Of a DNA stretch of 64,000 bases, positions 33,901-43,289 are shown piece by piece; the first letter of the stretch is position 1, and every line of letters begins with the position of its first letter. The stretch is from positions 1,674,001 to 1,738,000 of the forward strand of contig NZ_JABRVS010000001.1 of NCBI RefSeq assembly GCF_013248905.1, given 5' to 3'. The translations under genes and the position numbers were made by a program. The notes below the pieces were generated by a model. The model saw only the letters and a program-made list of their open reading frames with translations. It made no database searches and was not told where the DNA came from. The stretch is from Shewanella sp. VB17 (GTDB lineage: Bacteria; Pseudomonadota; Gammaproteobacteria; Enterobacterales; Shewanellaceae).

Positions 33901-35808
33901 ATGGCTCCTCAATCAGAGCTTAGTGCCGTGGATGATCCTATTCTAAAGGGGACTCAAGCGCGAGTGATTAAATACTTTGGCTATGCCATTTTAATGTTAG
34001 CGGTCGCGCTGTCTGCATTTCAAATTTGGCAAGGGATCACCTCGAGCCTTTCTGCTACCTACTTTAGGCCTGTGCATCTTTGTTGGGTATTAGTGCTGAT
34101 TTTTTTACATTATCCACTGATAAAAAATCGAGAGAGCAAATTATACCTGCCGGGGAGAGTGTTTGATCTGGCACTGTGTGGGCTCGCTCTGTTCGCCGCT
34201 TACCGACTGTCGATATTTGATTACAATGATATTGATCATCTACTTTATGGGCTAGGGATGCCAGACTTAGCTGCGGGTGGCGTACTGTTATTACTCTTAA
34301 TGGAGGGCTGTCGACGCACCGTTGGTTGGGTTATGGTATTTATTGCTGCTATTTTTCTTTCCTATAGTGCTTTTGGCGATCTGTTGCCCAGTGGGCTTGC
34401 GACTAAATCGTATTCGCTACAGGAGCTGATTCAGTTTCAGATCTATTCGGCTAATGGGGTGTTTGGCTCTGCGCTAGGTATTGCCGCCACGACCGTGTTT
34501 ATTTTTGTGCTCTTTGGGGCATTTTTAGAAGTCACGGGAGCGGGCAAGTTTTTTATCGACTTGGCGTTTTCTATTGCGGGTCAATATCGTGGCGGTCCTG
34601 CTAAAGCAGCCGTATTAGCGTCGGCGGGGTTAGGTTCTATTTCCGGATCTGCGATTGCCAATACCGTTACCACGGGCTCAGTGACGATCCCGATGATGAA
34701 ACAGTTAGGTTATAAACCTGAGCAAGCGGCCGGAATCGAGGCTGCTGCGTCCACAGGCGGACAGATCATGCCGCCTATTATGGGGGCGGGGGCGTTTGTG
34801 ATGGCGCAATTTACCGGCGTTCCCTACAGTGAGATCATGCTTGTCTCTATTGCGCCTGCTATTCTCTATTTCTTTTGTACGCTACTTTATGTGCACTTGA
34901 TGGCCTGCAAACTCAACCTTAAAGCTGCAAGTCGCAGTGAAGCTGTTATTAGCGTCATGAAGCAAGGGGCACATCATTTGATACCACTTGCGTTAATTAC
35001 CACGTTATTGATGATGGCGTATTCACCTTTGCTGGTTGGGGTTGCGGGGTGCGCTGCTATTTTAGTGACAGCTGCCTTACGTCAACACAGTCGCATAGGC
35101 TTAACTAAGTTTATTGCCGGAATGAAAAGTGGTGCCTTGATGGCATTGCCTATCTCTGCGGCTTGTGGCGCTGCAGGCATCATTGTCGGTGTGGTAGGAC
35201 AAACGGGGATCGGTTTGCAGTTTACTCAGTTTGTGATGGCGTTTTCAGGTGGTTATATGCTGGTGGCATTGGGCCTTATCAGTATTGTGGCACTGGTGTT
35301 AGGGATGGGCTTACCCGTTACTGCGGCCTATATCGTATTGGCCGTGATGGCCGTTCCCATGCTAGGTGATTTTGGCTTGCCGCTGTTAACTGCGCACCTC
35401 ATCGTATTTTGGTTATCGCAAACCTCTAATGTGACGCCTCCCATTGCACTGGCGGCATTTGCTGGTGCTGGAGTGGCCAATGCCAATCCAATGAAATCGT
35501 CGGTAGAAGCGTTTAAGTTAGCGGGCGGCTTATTTATTATTCCTATTATGATGGCGTATACGGATCTGTTAAATCCAGATGCGGGTGTCATGGCATTTGC
35601 ATTTTCTGTGGTGCAAACGCTGGCGATTATAGTCGCTATCGCCATTACGATTGAAGGGTATTTACTGCGAGTCATGTCGAAGTTTGAGCGAATTTCAGCT
35701 TTGATAACGGTGCCTATGTTGTTGTTTAATCCATTCGATGCCGGCTTTGTCGGGATACTTATCATCCTAGGTTTGATAGTGATTCAATGGAAGCAAAGAG
35801 ATAGCTAA
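33901..35808 (+). CDS. TRAP transporter fused permease (4TM/12TM), TAXI type
   Basis: The 635-residue protein fuses the small and large membrane subunits. About four helices (residues 20-140) are followed by a 12-helix region with conserved AAKAAVLASAGLGSISGSAIANTVTTGSVTIPMMKQLGY (about 235-275), EAAASTGGQIMPPIMGAGAFVMAQFTG and GMGLPVTAAYIVLAVM. These are the substrate- and sodium-site hairpins of TRAP elevator transporters. It imports the ligand of the TAXI receptor upstream using a sodium gradient, a common strategy in marine bacteria. ATG 33901 follows AAGAGGA. Confidence 0.92.
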   Translation: MAPQSELSAVDDPILKGTQARVIKYFGYAILMLAVALSAFQIWQGITSSLSATYFRPVHLCWVLVLIFLHYPLIKNRESKLYLPGRVFDLALCGLALFAAYRLSIFDYNDIDHLLYGLGMPDLAAGGVLLLLLMEGCRRTVGWVMVFIAAIFLSYSAFGDLLPSGLATKSYSLQELIQFQIYSANGVFGSALGIAATTVFIFVLFGAFLEVTGAGKFFIDLAFSIAGQYRGGPAKAAVLASAGLGSISGSAIANTVTTGSVTIPMMKQLGYKPEQAAGIEAAASTGGQIMPPIMGAGAFVMAQFTGVPYSEIMLVSIAPAILYFFCTLLYVHLMACKLNLKAASRSEAVISVMKQGAHHLIPLALITTLLMMAYSPLLVGVAGCAAILVTAALRQHSRIGLTKFIAGMKSGALMALPISAACGAAGIIVGVVGQTGIGLQFTQFVMAFSGGYMLVALGLISIVALVLGMGLPVTAAYIVLAVMAVPMLGDFGLPLLTAHLIVFWLSQTSNVTPPIALAAFAGAGVANANPMKSSVEAFKLAGGLFIIPIMMAYTDLLNPDAGVMAFAFSVVQTLAIIVAIAITIEGYLLRVMSKFERISALITVPMLLFNPFDAGFVGILIILGLIVIQWKQRDS

Positions 35809-36093
35809 TGATTAAGTTGCTGAGTGCTTTAATGATGAGTGTATTTATCTAGCTAAGCCGAGTTCAGGCTAGCTAGGCGTTATGGAAACGTGTGCCTTCA
35901 TGGTTACCTATCACCTAGGGTGGGTGCCGTGTAAGGCCTTGTATTTGCCGGACATACATAATACCCCATAGCCTTATGGGGTCGACTCTGATAATGAGCC
36001 AGTCTCTCCTTCGAAAAATATCACCATGTGAAACCTCACCTTACTTTTATTAATATAGAGTCAAAGTAAAGCATCCTTGCTTCGACTTGAGGT

Positions 36094-36768
36094 TTATATC
36101 GCTTTTGCTTGTAAGCTTTTTTTACGTCTCATCAATACAGTGCGCATAACCATTCCTATAACAAATAAGATGGCCAGTACTTTGCTGATTAGCTGCATGG
36201 TTTGCTGATTTAGCTCTGTGCTGCTTGGCTTTGCGGGCACTTGATAATTAGCTTTGAAATCGAGTGAAATTGCTGGACCCAATGCTAAGTCGACACTTTG
36301 GCCGTCGCGAGTGCCAAACTCAGCACTGTTAATGACAATTGTGCCAGCCCCAGCTTTGTCAGAGGAGGTAAAAAACAATCGTGCGATTTGACCGTGACCA
36401 TTGACATCTTTGGCGGGACTGACTTGACTGACGACATAGTTAATGACCCCAGTATTGGTGTCTGCGGTATTGTTAAGGGTAAAAAAGTTGTCAGTATCAA
36501 AAAAGTGACCATCGCTGATTTGTAGCCCAGCTTTGTCATCATGACTATCGATTAAGCTGAACATATTTGCTGTGTATGCAATTTCAAACTGCACGCCATA
36601 GACATCAGGTGCGCCACTGACTAACACATCAAGATAAAACTCACTGCCAGTTTTAATTTGCTGCGAAGGAGTCGATAAATAAACCTGTCCCTCACTGGCT
36701 ATTACAGGTAGGCAGTAAATCAGTAACAGCAAGATTGAGCATAGTTTTGTCAGGTATCTGTTTTTCAT
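36094..36768 (-). CDS. Membrane-anchored cohesin-domain protein
   Basis: ATG 36768 (MKNRYLTK) has AAGGA seven bases upstream and gives a clean signal peptide ending PVIAS; the earlier ATGs do not. The 224-residue protein has one cohesin-like beta-sandwich (residues ~24-165: VYLSTPSQQIKTGSEFYLDV, VYGVQFEIAY, ARLFFTSSDKAGAGTIVINS), a linker and a C-terminal transmembrane helix (about 190-208) with a basic tail MRRKKSLQAK. It would present the cohesin on the outside of the inner membrane or anchor it after export. It is encoded 60 bases behind a dockerin-bearing secreted protein, which suggests a binding pair. Confidence 0.75.
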   Translation of the reverse strand: MKNRYLTKLCSILLLLIYCLPVIASEGQVYLSTPSQQIKTGSEFYLDVLVSGAPDVYGVQFEIAYTANMFSLIDSHDDKAGLQISDGHFFDTDNFFTLNNTADTNTGVINYVVSQVSPAKDVNGHGQIARLFFTSSDKAGAGTIVINSAEFGTRDGQSVDLALGPAISLDFKANYQVPAKPSSTELNQQTMQLISKVLAILFVIGMVMRTVLMRRKKSLQAKAI

Positions 36769-36877
36769 GAGTATCCTTTTCATCAATGATAAAAAAGCTG
36801 GAAATCCTAACTTCACATTCGATCTGCAGCCTTGATAGCTTGCTTAAGTTACTTCTTTTAGTTGCTACTTAATTGGC

Positions 36878-39010
36878 CTACCAGCTCTGAGGGCCTTGTT
36901 TACCAAAGTTGCTGCCCAGTAAAGATAAGTCCTGAATATTGATTTGATTGTCACGGTTAAAATCGGCTGCCGAGGTGTAAGGGGCACCATCGGATTTTTG
37001 GCTGCGATAGGCGGCTAATAGCATGGTTAAATCGGCGATGTCTATGCTATTATCGCCGTTACAATCTCCGCCGAGCAGGGTCACCATGCCAAGGTCGGTG
37101 TCTTGATGATCGGCGTCTAATTGCAGTTGTTTCTCGCCAGTTAGAAAGCCTTGGACTTCGACTCTAATGGTTACTTCACCGGGCCGAGTTTTAAGATGAA
37201 AGCTGCCATCGGCCTCAACCTCACGTACTTGACCATTTATCAATATACGCACATTGTCATAGTTGCCATCGATACCCAAACTTGCCACATTGCCGCTTAT
37301 ATTCAGCGCTTTTTTCACCGTAATGCTGTAGTCAGTAGAGCTATTTAACAATAGCTGGCCTTGTTGACCGGAAAATTGTGCCGTGAGTGTAAGGTCTATG
37401 GTGCCAACCTGCTCTGCGACATAGCTGACAGTGGCGAAGGTGCCAGAGCCTGTGACTGCGGGAGCGGGTTCCATTAGCGTGAGTGCCCCTTGCCATTGAG
37501 TGTCAGTCACTGTACTGGGTAGGCCGATACGCTTATCTTCAGCAAAAAAATCCCCATATTGGCTATCTGTGAATCTAATCATACCCGCTTCATTTGCGGT
37601 TAACATGCCATCAATACCATAGAGCTCATGACCGCTGACGATTACATCTAAGCTAACTTGCTCCCCCTCATACAAGGTTTGTGGCAAAGGTGCGAGGGTC
37701 ATACTGACCGACTCATCGCTCCGGTAGCGCTGGGCGTAAATATCAGAGTCATAACTATCACCATCTTGAACCATACTTTCCCAGATAATAACAAAGTCAC
37801 CGTTAGATAGACCTGTGATGCCCTGATTACCTTGACTACCTGTGGTGTCACTATTGACCAGAAAGGCTACACCATTGGGAGAACCGTCAGGGTGATAGCT
37901 CTGGGCATAAATGTCATACTCCCAGTCATCATCATTTCGGTCACGACTCATCCAAGCAATAGCCGTGCCCCCGTTAGAAAAGCTACTAATCGTTGGCATA
38001 TATATGACCGCTGTAGCATCAGTATGGACCAAAAATTCTGCACCATCAGGGGAGCCGTCAGCTTGGTAGCGTTGGGCATGAATGCTTCGACTATCAACAT
38101 CTGGATTAGAGTTTAACCAAGTAATAATAAAACCACCGTTAGTCAGCTTGCTGATACTTGAACTGAATACAACACTTGTAGTGTCAGTGTTGACTTGAAA
38201 CTCTGCTCCATCAGGAGTTCCATTAGCTTGATAGCGCTGAGCATAAATCCCCTTGTTATTTATAGAAGAGTCCCAAGCAATCACAAAGCTACCATTAATC
38301 AAACCGCTGATATTCTGACCATGTTGGTAACCCATGGTATTGGTATTGACCTGAAATATTGCTCCAGTAGGGGAACCATCGACTTGGTAGCGCTGTGCAT
38401 AAATATTACTACTCTCCCCCCAAGCAATCACAAAGCCCCCATCACTCAGGTTGCTTACTGTCGAACCGTATTGTGGAGCTGTGGTATTAGTATTGACGAG
38501 AAACATTGCGCCATTAGGGGATCCATCAGCTTGGTAGCGTTGAACATGAGTATAAGGATCTAGACCACCATTATCCCAAACAATCACAAAGCCCCCATCA
38601 CTCAGGCTACTGACAGACGGAAAATATGCACCATGGGTAGCGTCACTATTGACCTGAAACTCATCACCATCAGGGGTACCGTTAGCGTGATATCGCTGGG
38701 CATAAATGGCATCCCCATTTGGATCACCTTCCGACCAAACAATCACAAAGCCGCCGTTAGTCAAGTTACTGATAACAGGGTCACCTGGGTGGCCAGCTGT
38801 ATTGGTATTGACTCTAAATGGCACACCGATAGGAGATGCTGCATAGCCAAGGATAGGAATACCTAATAAGAGGAGAATAGTTAGATGTTGGAGAACTAAC
38901 TTAGCCCTTTGGAAAAGTAACCAGATTTTTCCTCTTAGAGTTGTAAGCATAAGGGTTAACTTAATCATGACTTGATGTAACGAAAAAACGCATCGATATT
39001 GAAATAACAT
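36878..39010 (-). CDS. Secreted repeat protein with cohesin-like and dockerin domains
   Basis: The 710-residue protein starts at ATG 39010 (GAGGAAAG upstream) and has a long signal region (residues ~35-60, LTILLLLGIPILGYAAS). About eight repeats of ~48 residues follow ('GGFVIVW...IYAQRYQADGSP.G..F.VNT'), typical of beta-propeller-like surface proteins. Next come a cohesin-like domain (~430-560), a carboxypeptidase-regulatory-like domain and a C-terminal dockerin with two calcium loops (GDCNGDNSIDIADL and ADFNRDNQINIQDL). A dockerin with a neighbouring cohesin suggests a surface assembly outside the classical clostridial cellulosome. The target of the repeats is unknown. Confidence 0.8.
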   Translation of the reverse strand: MLFQYRCVFSLHQVMIKLTLMLTTLRGKIWLLFQRAKLVLQHLTILLLLGIPILGYAASPIGVPFRVNTNTAGHPGDPVISNLTNGGFVIVWSEGDPNGDAIYAQRYHANGTPDGDEFQVNSDATHGAYFPSVSSLSDGGFVIVWDNGGLDPYTHVQRYQADGSPNGAMFLVNTNTTAPQYGSTVSNLSDGGFVIAWGESSNIYAQRYQVDGSPTGAIFQVNTNTMGYQHGQNISGLINGSFVIAWDSSINNKGIYAQRYQANGTPDGAEFQVNTDTTSVVFSSSISKLTNGGFIITWLNSNPDVDSRSIHAQRYQADGSPDGAEFLVHTDATAVIYMPTISSFSNGGTAIAWMSRDRNDDDWEYDIYAQSYHPDGSPNGVAFLVNSDTTGSQGNQGITGLSNGDFVIIWESMVQDGDSYDSDIYAQRYRSDESVSMTLAPLPQTLYEGEQVSLDVIVSGHELYGIDGMLTANEAGMIRFTDSQYGDFFAEDKRIGLPSTVTDTQWQGALTLMEPAPAVTGSGTFATVSYVAEQVGTIDLTLTAQFSGQQGQLLLNSSTDYSITVKKALNISGNVASLGIDGNYDNVRILINGQVREVEADGSFHLKTRPGEVTIRVEVQGFLTGEKQLQLDADHQDTDLGMVTLLGGDCNGDNSIDIADLTMLLAAYRSQKSDGAPYTSAADFNRDNQINIQDLSLLGSNFGKQGPQSW

Positions 39011-39397
39011 AGTACTTTCCTCGCTGTTAGTTAATTCAGTTAAAATTGGGTACTCACTTAGCAGAGAAAAGCTTTTCTGCTATTAGCTTGCCGACTGGTG
39101 GATAGTATTATCTTTTTATCTTGATGTTTTTTCTTATGAAACTAGAAACGTTGCTGAGAAATGGTAGTACAAATGATAGCGTTAGCAACTCAGCCAAATC
39201 AAAGAGATACCCTTGCTTTAAATTAGTGAGTGTCGGTGTCGCAGATAGTGGGTAACATATTTTAAGTATCTTGTTAAGATAGGAGCATTTGGCTATTTCT
39301 TTATTTTCTTAAATAAGATTAACCCTTGGTTTTTCAAGGGTTATCGTTTAATTTAGGACACATAAACCTTACTCTGTCTTTTAATTATGGTGATGTT
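39011..39397. other. Gap between the dockerin gene and the truncated pdxY copy
   Basis: The 387-bp stretch holds the divergent promoter of the dockerin gene. From 39281 it contains the left end of the pdxY duplication, which shares the upstream sequence 'aagataggagcatttggcta' with 43392. A short hairpin near 39330 (AACCCTTGG...CAAGGGTT) is also duplicated. No other gene is visible. Confidence 0.5.
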
Positions 39398-39718
39398 ATG
39401 AAACGTGTTCTTTCCATTCAATCTCATGTAGTGTTTGGTTGTGCAGGCAATAGTGCAGCGGTCTTTCCAATGCGAAGAATGGGAATAGAAGTGTGGCCAA
39501 TTAACACGGTGCAGTTTTCAAATCACACGCAATATCAACAAGGCTGGAAAGGCATCGCCATGCCTGCAGGCCATATTTCAGAATTGCTTGATGGCCTGTC
39601 AGCCATTGAAGCCACAACAATGTGTGATGCGATCTTAAGTGGTTACTTAGGATCCGCCGCGCAAGGCCAAGAAATTATGACGGCGGTTAAAAAAATAAAA
39701 CAAGATAACCCCAATGCG
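39281..39718 (+). repeat. Direct repeat of pdxY 5' region, left copy (right copy 43392-43833)
   Basis: About 440 bases, covering the pdxY leader and its first ~107 codons, occur twice with only about five differences. The left copy ends abruptly after AATGCG, where the sequence changes to TAATGGTC and the frame stops. The copies flank about 3.7 kb of cassette-like genes and debris, so the repeat marks the borders of an inserted or duplicated segment. Confidence 0.9.
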
Positions 39719-39721
39719 TAA
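39398..39721 (+). pseudogene. pdxY: pdxY fragment (N-terminal third of pyridoxal kinase)
   Basis: From ATG 39398 the frame encodes 107 residues (MKRVLSIQSHVVFGCAGNSA...) identical but for one residue (Thr for Lys at about 82) to the intact pdxY at 43514. It stops at TAA 39719 just after NPNA. The catalytic and ATP-binding C-terminal two thirds are missing, so it cannot be an active kinase. The upstream leader is duplicated too, so it is probably still transcribed. Confidence 0.9.
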
Positions 39722-39825
39722 TGGTCAAGTTTTTCTGCTCATGATAAACAGCTTTAAGATTTTGCTTATTTTAAGCTGTAAGTCTCTACAGTTTCATTAG
39801 ACCATTACACATGCCACTCATAGTT

Positions 39826-39906
39826 AAAATAGTTGGTTAAAATAAGTGATGACGAAGCCAAAACCAACTGTTATTTATCCTTTTGAGTGACTTGTTAACT
39901 GGCTTT
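39826..39906 (-). other. attC-like imperfect palindrome 1
   Basis: GTTGGTTAAAATAAGTGATGACG...CCAAAACCAACTG is an imperfect hairpin whose core recurs at 41525 and 45019 (consensus GTTGGYTAAAATWAGYGA...AGCCAACT). It sits just past the stop codon of the minus-strand gene at 39907, the place expected for the recombination site of an integron cassette. AGTTAAC at its border fits the left core site. Confidence 0.45.
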
Positions 39907-40422
39907 TTACTGCTCAAATCTTTTTTCATCATCGATCATACAGGCTTCAATTTTTTTGGGGTGATTTGTTTTATCAATAACCCAACATTCTTCATAAATA
40001 GAGCAATAACAAAGCTCTATACTTATTGAACCATCGGCTATCACAAGCGCTTTTGTATTCTCTCCTTTGTAATAAACTGGAGTAATGCTGTTTTGAGGTG
40101 ATAATGTACGATTACTAATATGTGATTGTATAATACTTTTGAAAGGCTCGATTTCTTTCCACATTTTGATGGGGTTTCCGCCATATTGAATCTTTGCATA
40201 TTTTATTAGAGCCGGACCCGTACCATTGTTCGTAATCCCGTAACTAAATGAATTTCCGTTAAAACTTCTGAATATTTCCAACCTTGGCCAAACAGATGCT
40301 CTTGCATATTCACGATCAACATATGCCGAATAAATTGAAGTGACAGCAGTGACAACCCCTATCAAAAGAGCAGATAAACCTACTATCATCTCAGGACTTT
40401 TATACCACTTAATGTTATCCAT
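39907..40422 (-). CDS. Membrane-anchored hypothetical protein in a cassette-like array
   Basis: The 171-residue protein has one N-terminal transmembrane helix (residues 12-33, MIVGLSALLIGVVTAVTSIYSAY) followed by a soluble beta-rich domain (PRLEIFRSFNGNSFSYGITNNGTGPALIKYA) and a cysteine-containing tail (ELCYCSIYEECWVID). Similar 'membrane anchor plus beta-sandwich' proteins are common orphan genes in integron arrays and near defence islands, but I do not recognise the family. It is AT-rich and flanked by an attC-like palindrome on its 3' side. Confidence 0.6.
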   Translation of the reverse strand: MDNIKWYKSPEMIVGLSALLIGVVTAVTSIYSAYVDREYARASVWPRLEIFRSFNGNSFSYGITNNGTGPALIKYAKIQYGGNPIKMWKEIEPFKSIIQSHISNRTLSPQNSITPVYYKGENTKALVIADGSISIELCYCSIYEECWVIDKTNHPKKIEACMIDDEKRFEQ

Positions 40423-40900
40423 TATTTTTAATAATCCTTAACTAAAATAGTGACAGATAAGAAGCTAGTTAATGTTTTGTGCAACTTGTTGAACGAAGTC
40501 GCTCAGCGGCAGAAAAGATAAAAAGTCTCTTTGCTTGCTCACCCTAAGTACTTTCTAAAGGCGGCTCAGCTTGGTCGTATCTTAAGAGTATTATTTCATA
40601 TAACAGGGAGGAAGCATACCCGAACAACACTTTCATTCTCTTTATTAACAATACCTTACCAACTTAACATTACAAGGCAAGCGACCCGCGACTATCGATG
40701 CATATAGCCGTGCAGTACGCCGTCAACTTTATTTGACGGCTGTTCTGACAGCCTTTCAATCGATGATTTGAAGCGTTATTTTACTTCCCTCATCGAGTCA
40801 CATACGTTCTGTTATTTGCTATTAAGGTACAATTTCTCACTAGCTCGGGCTTGTTCAACACTTGGGATAAGGTAGCAGCTTCGAGTGGCGTATCTTTATG
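40423..40900. other. Gene-free 478 bp with repeats
   Basis: The segment 40647-40715 ('ataccttaccaacttaac...aaggcaagcgacccg...') recurs at about 42202-42270. A perfect hairpin GCCGTCAA...TTGACGGC lies at 40719-40740. TTCAACACTTGGGATAAGGTAGC near 40853 matches TTCAACACTTTGGATAAGGTCGC near 41574, in both cases just beyond the stop of a minus-strand gene. These look like the 3' common segments of cassettes. I see no gene. Confidence 0.5.
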
Positions 40901-41476
40901 TTATATGATTTTACGCGCTATTATGTGACTTGCGTTACTTAGAATCCCCGACATTGTTGAACTTTCAACTGCCTTAGATAACTCTATATTGAACCCATCG
41001 AGCATACCTTCAAGTTCACTTTGCTGACTATGCCACATTGGAACACCTGCACCTGAAGTAAACCTAAGACTTTTGTCAGAACAAAACTCAGCTAAATAAA
41101 GAACACCATTAGGTTGTAGAACTCGACGAAGTTCTTTTAATAGTTTCTTGCGAGCATACTGGCTAGGAATACACGTGAATACTGCACACGTAATTATCGA
41201 ATCAAACTCATGGTCAGGAAACGGTAATATGCTATCTGAAATGGGACGTAAATCTAGATACGGATATTCATTTAAGCCTCTTTTTATCATTTCCATCGAA
41301 GAGTCTACCCCGATTAAATGGCTGTAGCCTAGCTGATTAAGTTGGTTTGTAATGCGACCATACCCGCAGCCAAAATCAAGGACTTTATTTCTTTTAGATC
41401 CCGTAGTAACAAAATCCTCAATAGAAATTTCAAGATTGAAGTCAACTTCCTCTGCTATATTATCCCATTCGCTCAA
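40901..41476 (-). CDS. Class I SAM-dependent methyltransferase
   Basis: The 191-residue protein carries the Rossmann motifs: motif I VLDFGCGYGRITNQL (residues ~32-46), acidic motif II LIGVDSSMEMI, motif IV DSIITCAVFTCIP and VLYLAEF. It belongs to the Methyltransf_11/25 small-molecule group. The substrate is not evident. It starts directly behind an attC-like site (41502) and ends before a cassette-type 3' segment, so it is likely a cassette gene without its own promoter. Confidence 0.8.
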   Translation of the reverse strand: MSEWDNIAEEVDFNLEISIEDFVTTGSKRNKVLDFGCGYGRITNQLNQLGYSHLIGVDSSMEMIKRGLNEYPYLDLRPISDSILPFPDHEFDSIITCAVFTCIPSQYARKKLLKELRRVLQPNGVLYLAEFCSDKSLRFTSGAGVPMWHSQQSELEGMLDGFNIELSKAVESSTMSGILSNASHIIARKII

Positions 41477-41501
41477 TGAGTTACTCCATTAATGATTTAC
41501 G

Positions 41502-41621
41502 TCCAATTAACGGGCAAAAAATTGTTGGTTAAAATTAGTGACAACGAAACCAAAGCCAACTTTTTTGCCCTTATTCAACACTTTGGATAAGGTCGCGGCT
41601 GCGCGCGTGCTATCTTTATTT
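41502..41621 (-). other. attC-like imperfect palindrome 2
   Basis: GTCCAATTAACGGGCAAAAAATTGTTGG pairs imperfectly with CCAACTTTTTTGCCC and TTGAATAAGGGC on the other arm, enclosing the shared core TTAAAATTAGTGACAACGAA. It fills the gap between the isochorismatase-like gene and the methyltransferase gene, both on the minus strand. The long arms, unpaired centre and position match integron attC sites. Confidence 0.5.
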
Positions 41622-42143
41622 TTAGTCCGCTGTGAACTCTTGCGTGGAGACGAGTGAAATTTTTGGATGCTTTGACAAAGTAAAGTGATGGTGGTCAATG
41701 ATTGATAATGCATCCAAATGAGGTTTGCTGTGAGTTGTATGGGCATCACCTATCAAGGTAACTTGATAACCTCGACTAGCTGCGCTAAACGCTGTTCGAT
41801 CAATGCAGAAGTCCGTTGAGTAACCACAAATAATTACATGCTCAATGCCTTCTTCATCTAAATAAGCACTTAGGTCTGTACCATTAAATGAGTCTGGAGA
41901 CTTTTTCCTGATTTTGACAGCAGAACCCATACTATTCAGACCAGCAACAATTTTCCAAGCATCACTCTCAGGCTCAAGTACTCCCGGAATTTCATGTTGT
42001 ATGAACACCGTTTTATGTTTACGAGAGTTCGCATAACTAATAAGTTTACTCATATTTTCAATAACATTTTCGGATAAATACGGAGGGTTACTTGAGCCAA
42101 AAACTCCATTTTGTGCATCCACTACTAAAAGTGCTGATATCAT
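41622..42143 (-). CDS. Isochorismatase-family cysteine hydrolase
   Basis: ATG 42143 (MISALLVVDAQNGVF) has AAAGGAG seven bases upstream; the longer frame from 42167 does not. The 173-residue protein has the family triad positions: Asp in VVDAQNGVF, Lys in KKSPDSFNGTDL and Cys in IICGYSTDFCIDRTA. Members hydrolyse isochorismate, nicotinamide, ureidoacrylate or similar amides; the exact substrate is open. It is the third minus-strand gene in the cassette-like run. Confidence 0.85.
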   Translation of the reverse strand: MISALLVVDAQNGVFGSSNPPYLSENVIENMSKLISYANSRKHKTVFIQHEIPGVLEPESDAWKIVAGLNSMGSAVKIRKKSPDSFNGTDLSAYLDEEGIEHVIICGYSTDFCIDRTAFSAASRGYQVTLIGDAHTTHSKPHLDALSIIDHHHFTLSKHPKISLVSTQEFTAD

Positions 42144-42943
42144 ATAATCTCCTTTGAAGGCTAACACTTAAATAAACCACGCGGTGTTATTTTTTGCTGA
42201 ACAATATCTTACCAACTTAACTCAGCAAGGCAAGCGACCCGTGACTATTGATGGAGACAACCGTGCAGTAACCAGGGCAAGATCGCGAACGTTTTTTGAA
42301 CGATACTGAATATATTTGACCGTGATTCTACTTTGTGATCTTATACTCCCTTTTAGTGGAAGTGTATGATAGACCTTAATTCCTTTGACGTAAAATCCAT
42401 AGACAAATAAAATCCATAGAAAATAAATCCATAGACAGCCATCATAAATAAATCCATAGACATATATGGACGCTCCCGGTTAGTCAAGGAAAATAAATCC
42501 ATAGACAGCCATCATAAATAAATCCATAGACATATATGGACGCTCCCGGTTAGTCAAGGTAATACTCATCTAACCAAGGTATTTTTTGACCTTAGTTTCT
42601 TTGTTAACTATTACCTCTCGTTACGTGTTTATTGACTGACTCTTTTCGCTTTAAGCGATAGTGCTGACCTTCTTGTTACAGTAAGAGGCGGGCTTAACAC
42701 GTTCTCTTTTTAGAGAAAATGCGCCCCTGATGAATTCCGTACCTACACACCTAAAAGTATTTGAACAGCCAGTCGGGTTATTAACCCTTGTCTCTAACGG
42801 GTTTATGTAGGATGAACTGAGTCTTTTCTCATCAATTTAACACTTACCTAAAAGGTGACTATCAAGCGCTCACAACAGCCACTCGGGCTCAGTACAGGCC
42901 CTTGTCTTGAACGAGCTTTGCTTGATAGTCGATACCGTTAACA
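42144..42943. other. Gene-free stretch left of the IS110 remnant
   Basis: It contains GTTAGCC next to the ribosome site of the isochorismatase gene (cassette-start-like, minus strand), the second copy of the 40647 repeat at about 42202-42270, the 70-bp tandem repeat at 42419, and then about 380 bp probably belonging to the 3' flank of the IS110 fragment. No reading frame is convincing. Confidence 0.5.
42419..42558 (+). repeat. Two tandem copies of a 70-bp unit
   Basis: Units 42419-42488 and 42489-42558 are identical. Each holds two AAATAAATCCATAGACA blocks, ATATATGGACGCTCCCGG and TTAGTCAAG. Further AAATCCATAGAC blocks lie just upstream (42394, 42411) and at 45365. The motif family seems to mark insertion borders, possibly an IS110 end. 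Confidence 0.9.
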
Positions 42944-43126
42944 TTATCGGACACACAATATTATCTCTGCCGTTTGGCCGATTTGTGCTTGATAACGTGT
43001 TTGTTTTTTCAATAATATCCACATCAACCTTGCCAGTTTATGTGCTGTCGCTACTGCGGTCTTATTAAAGCCTATTCGCGCTTTTAATTGGGTTATCCAT
43101 TGGTTGAGTGCATCATCTTTTGTGTG
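42944..43126 (-). pseudogene. IS110-family transposase, C-terminal fragment
   Basis: On the minus strand, 61 codons end at TAA 42944-42946 and read DALNQWITQLKARIGFNKTA, then VATAHKLARLMWILLKK, then a short tail. 'R-x-G-x-x-x-A...A-x-K-L-A-R-x-x-W-x-L-L' is the C-terminal signature of IS110 transposases. The frame is cut at 43126, where sequence of the group II intron family begins. Confidence 0.7.
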
Positions 43127-43128
43127 TG

Positions 43129-43264
43129 TTAATGAACAAGAATATCATATGAGGCGTATGCTAAAGGGATCCTGCAAGCGCTGAGTAATGCAAAGCTTGA
43201 AGCAAGAGTCTAAGAAAGCGGGTTCTATGTTCACTAAGAGATGGATGGCAGTTTACTCTCTTTG
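43129..43264 (+). mobile_element. Group II intron fragment (middle part)
   Basis: From TTAATGAACAAGAATATCATATGAGGCG to AGAGATGGATGGCAG this matches, with differences, the middle of the intron at 13462-14006 (minus strand). Both ends of the intron are missing. It abuts the IS110 remnant on the left, forming a chimeric junction. Confidence 0.7.
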
Positions 43265-43289
43265 TTAGACGACTCAGTTATATGAGCTT

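Noticed and set aside
35964..35981. Hairpin CCCCATAGCCTTATGGGG after the TRAP permease gene as a terminator
   Set aside because: The seven-base stem has no T-run after it and lies 155 bases past the stop, so I did not call it.
37151..38866. Several plus-strand reading frames opposite the dockerin/repeat gene
   Set aside because: They are antisense shadows of the repeated minus-strand gene and lack ribosome sites and family similarity.
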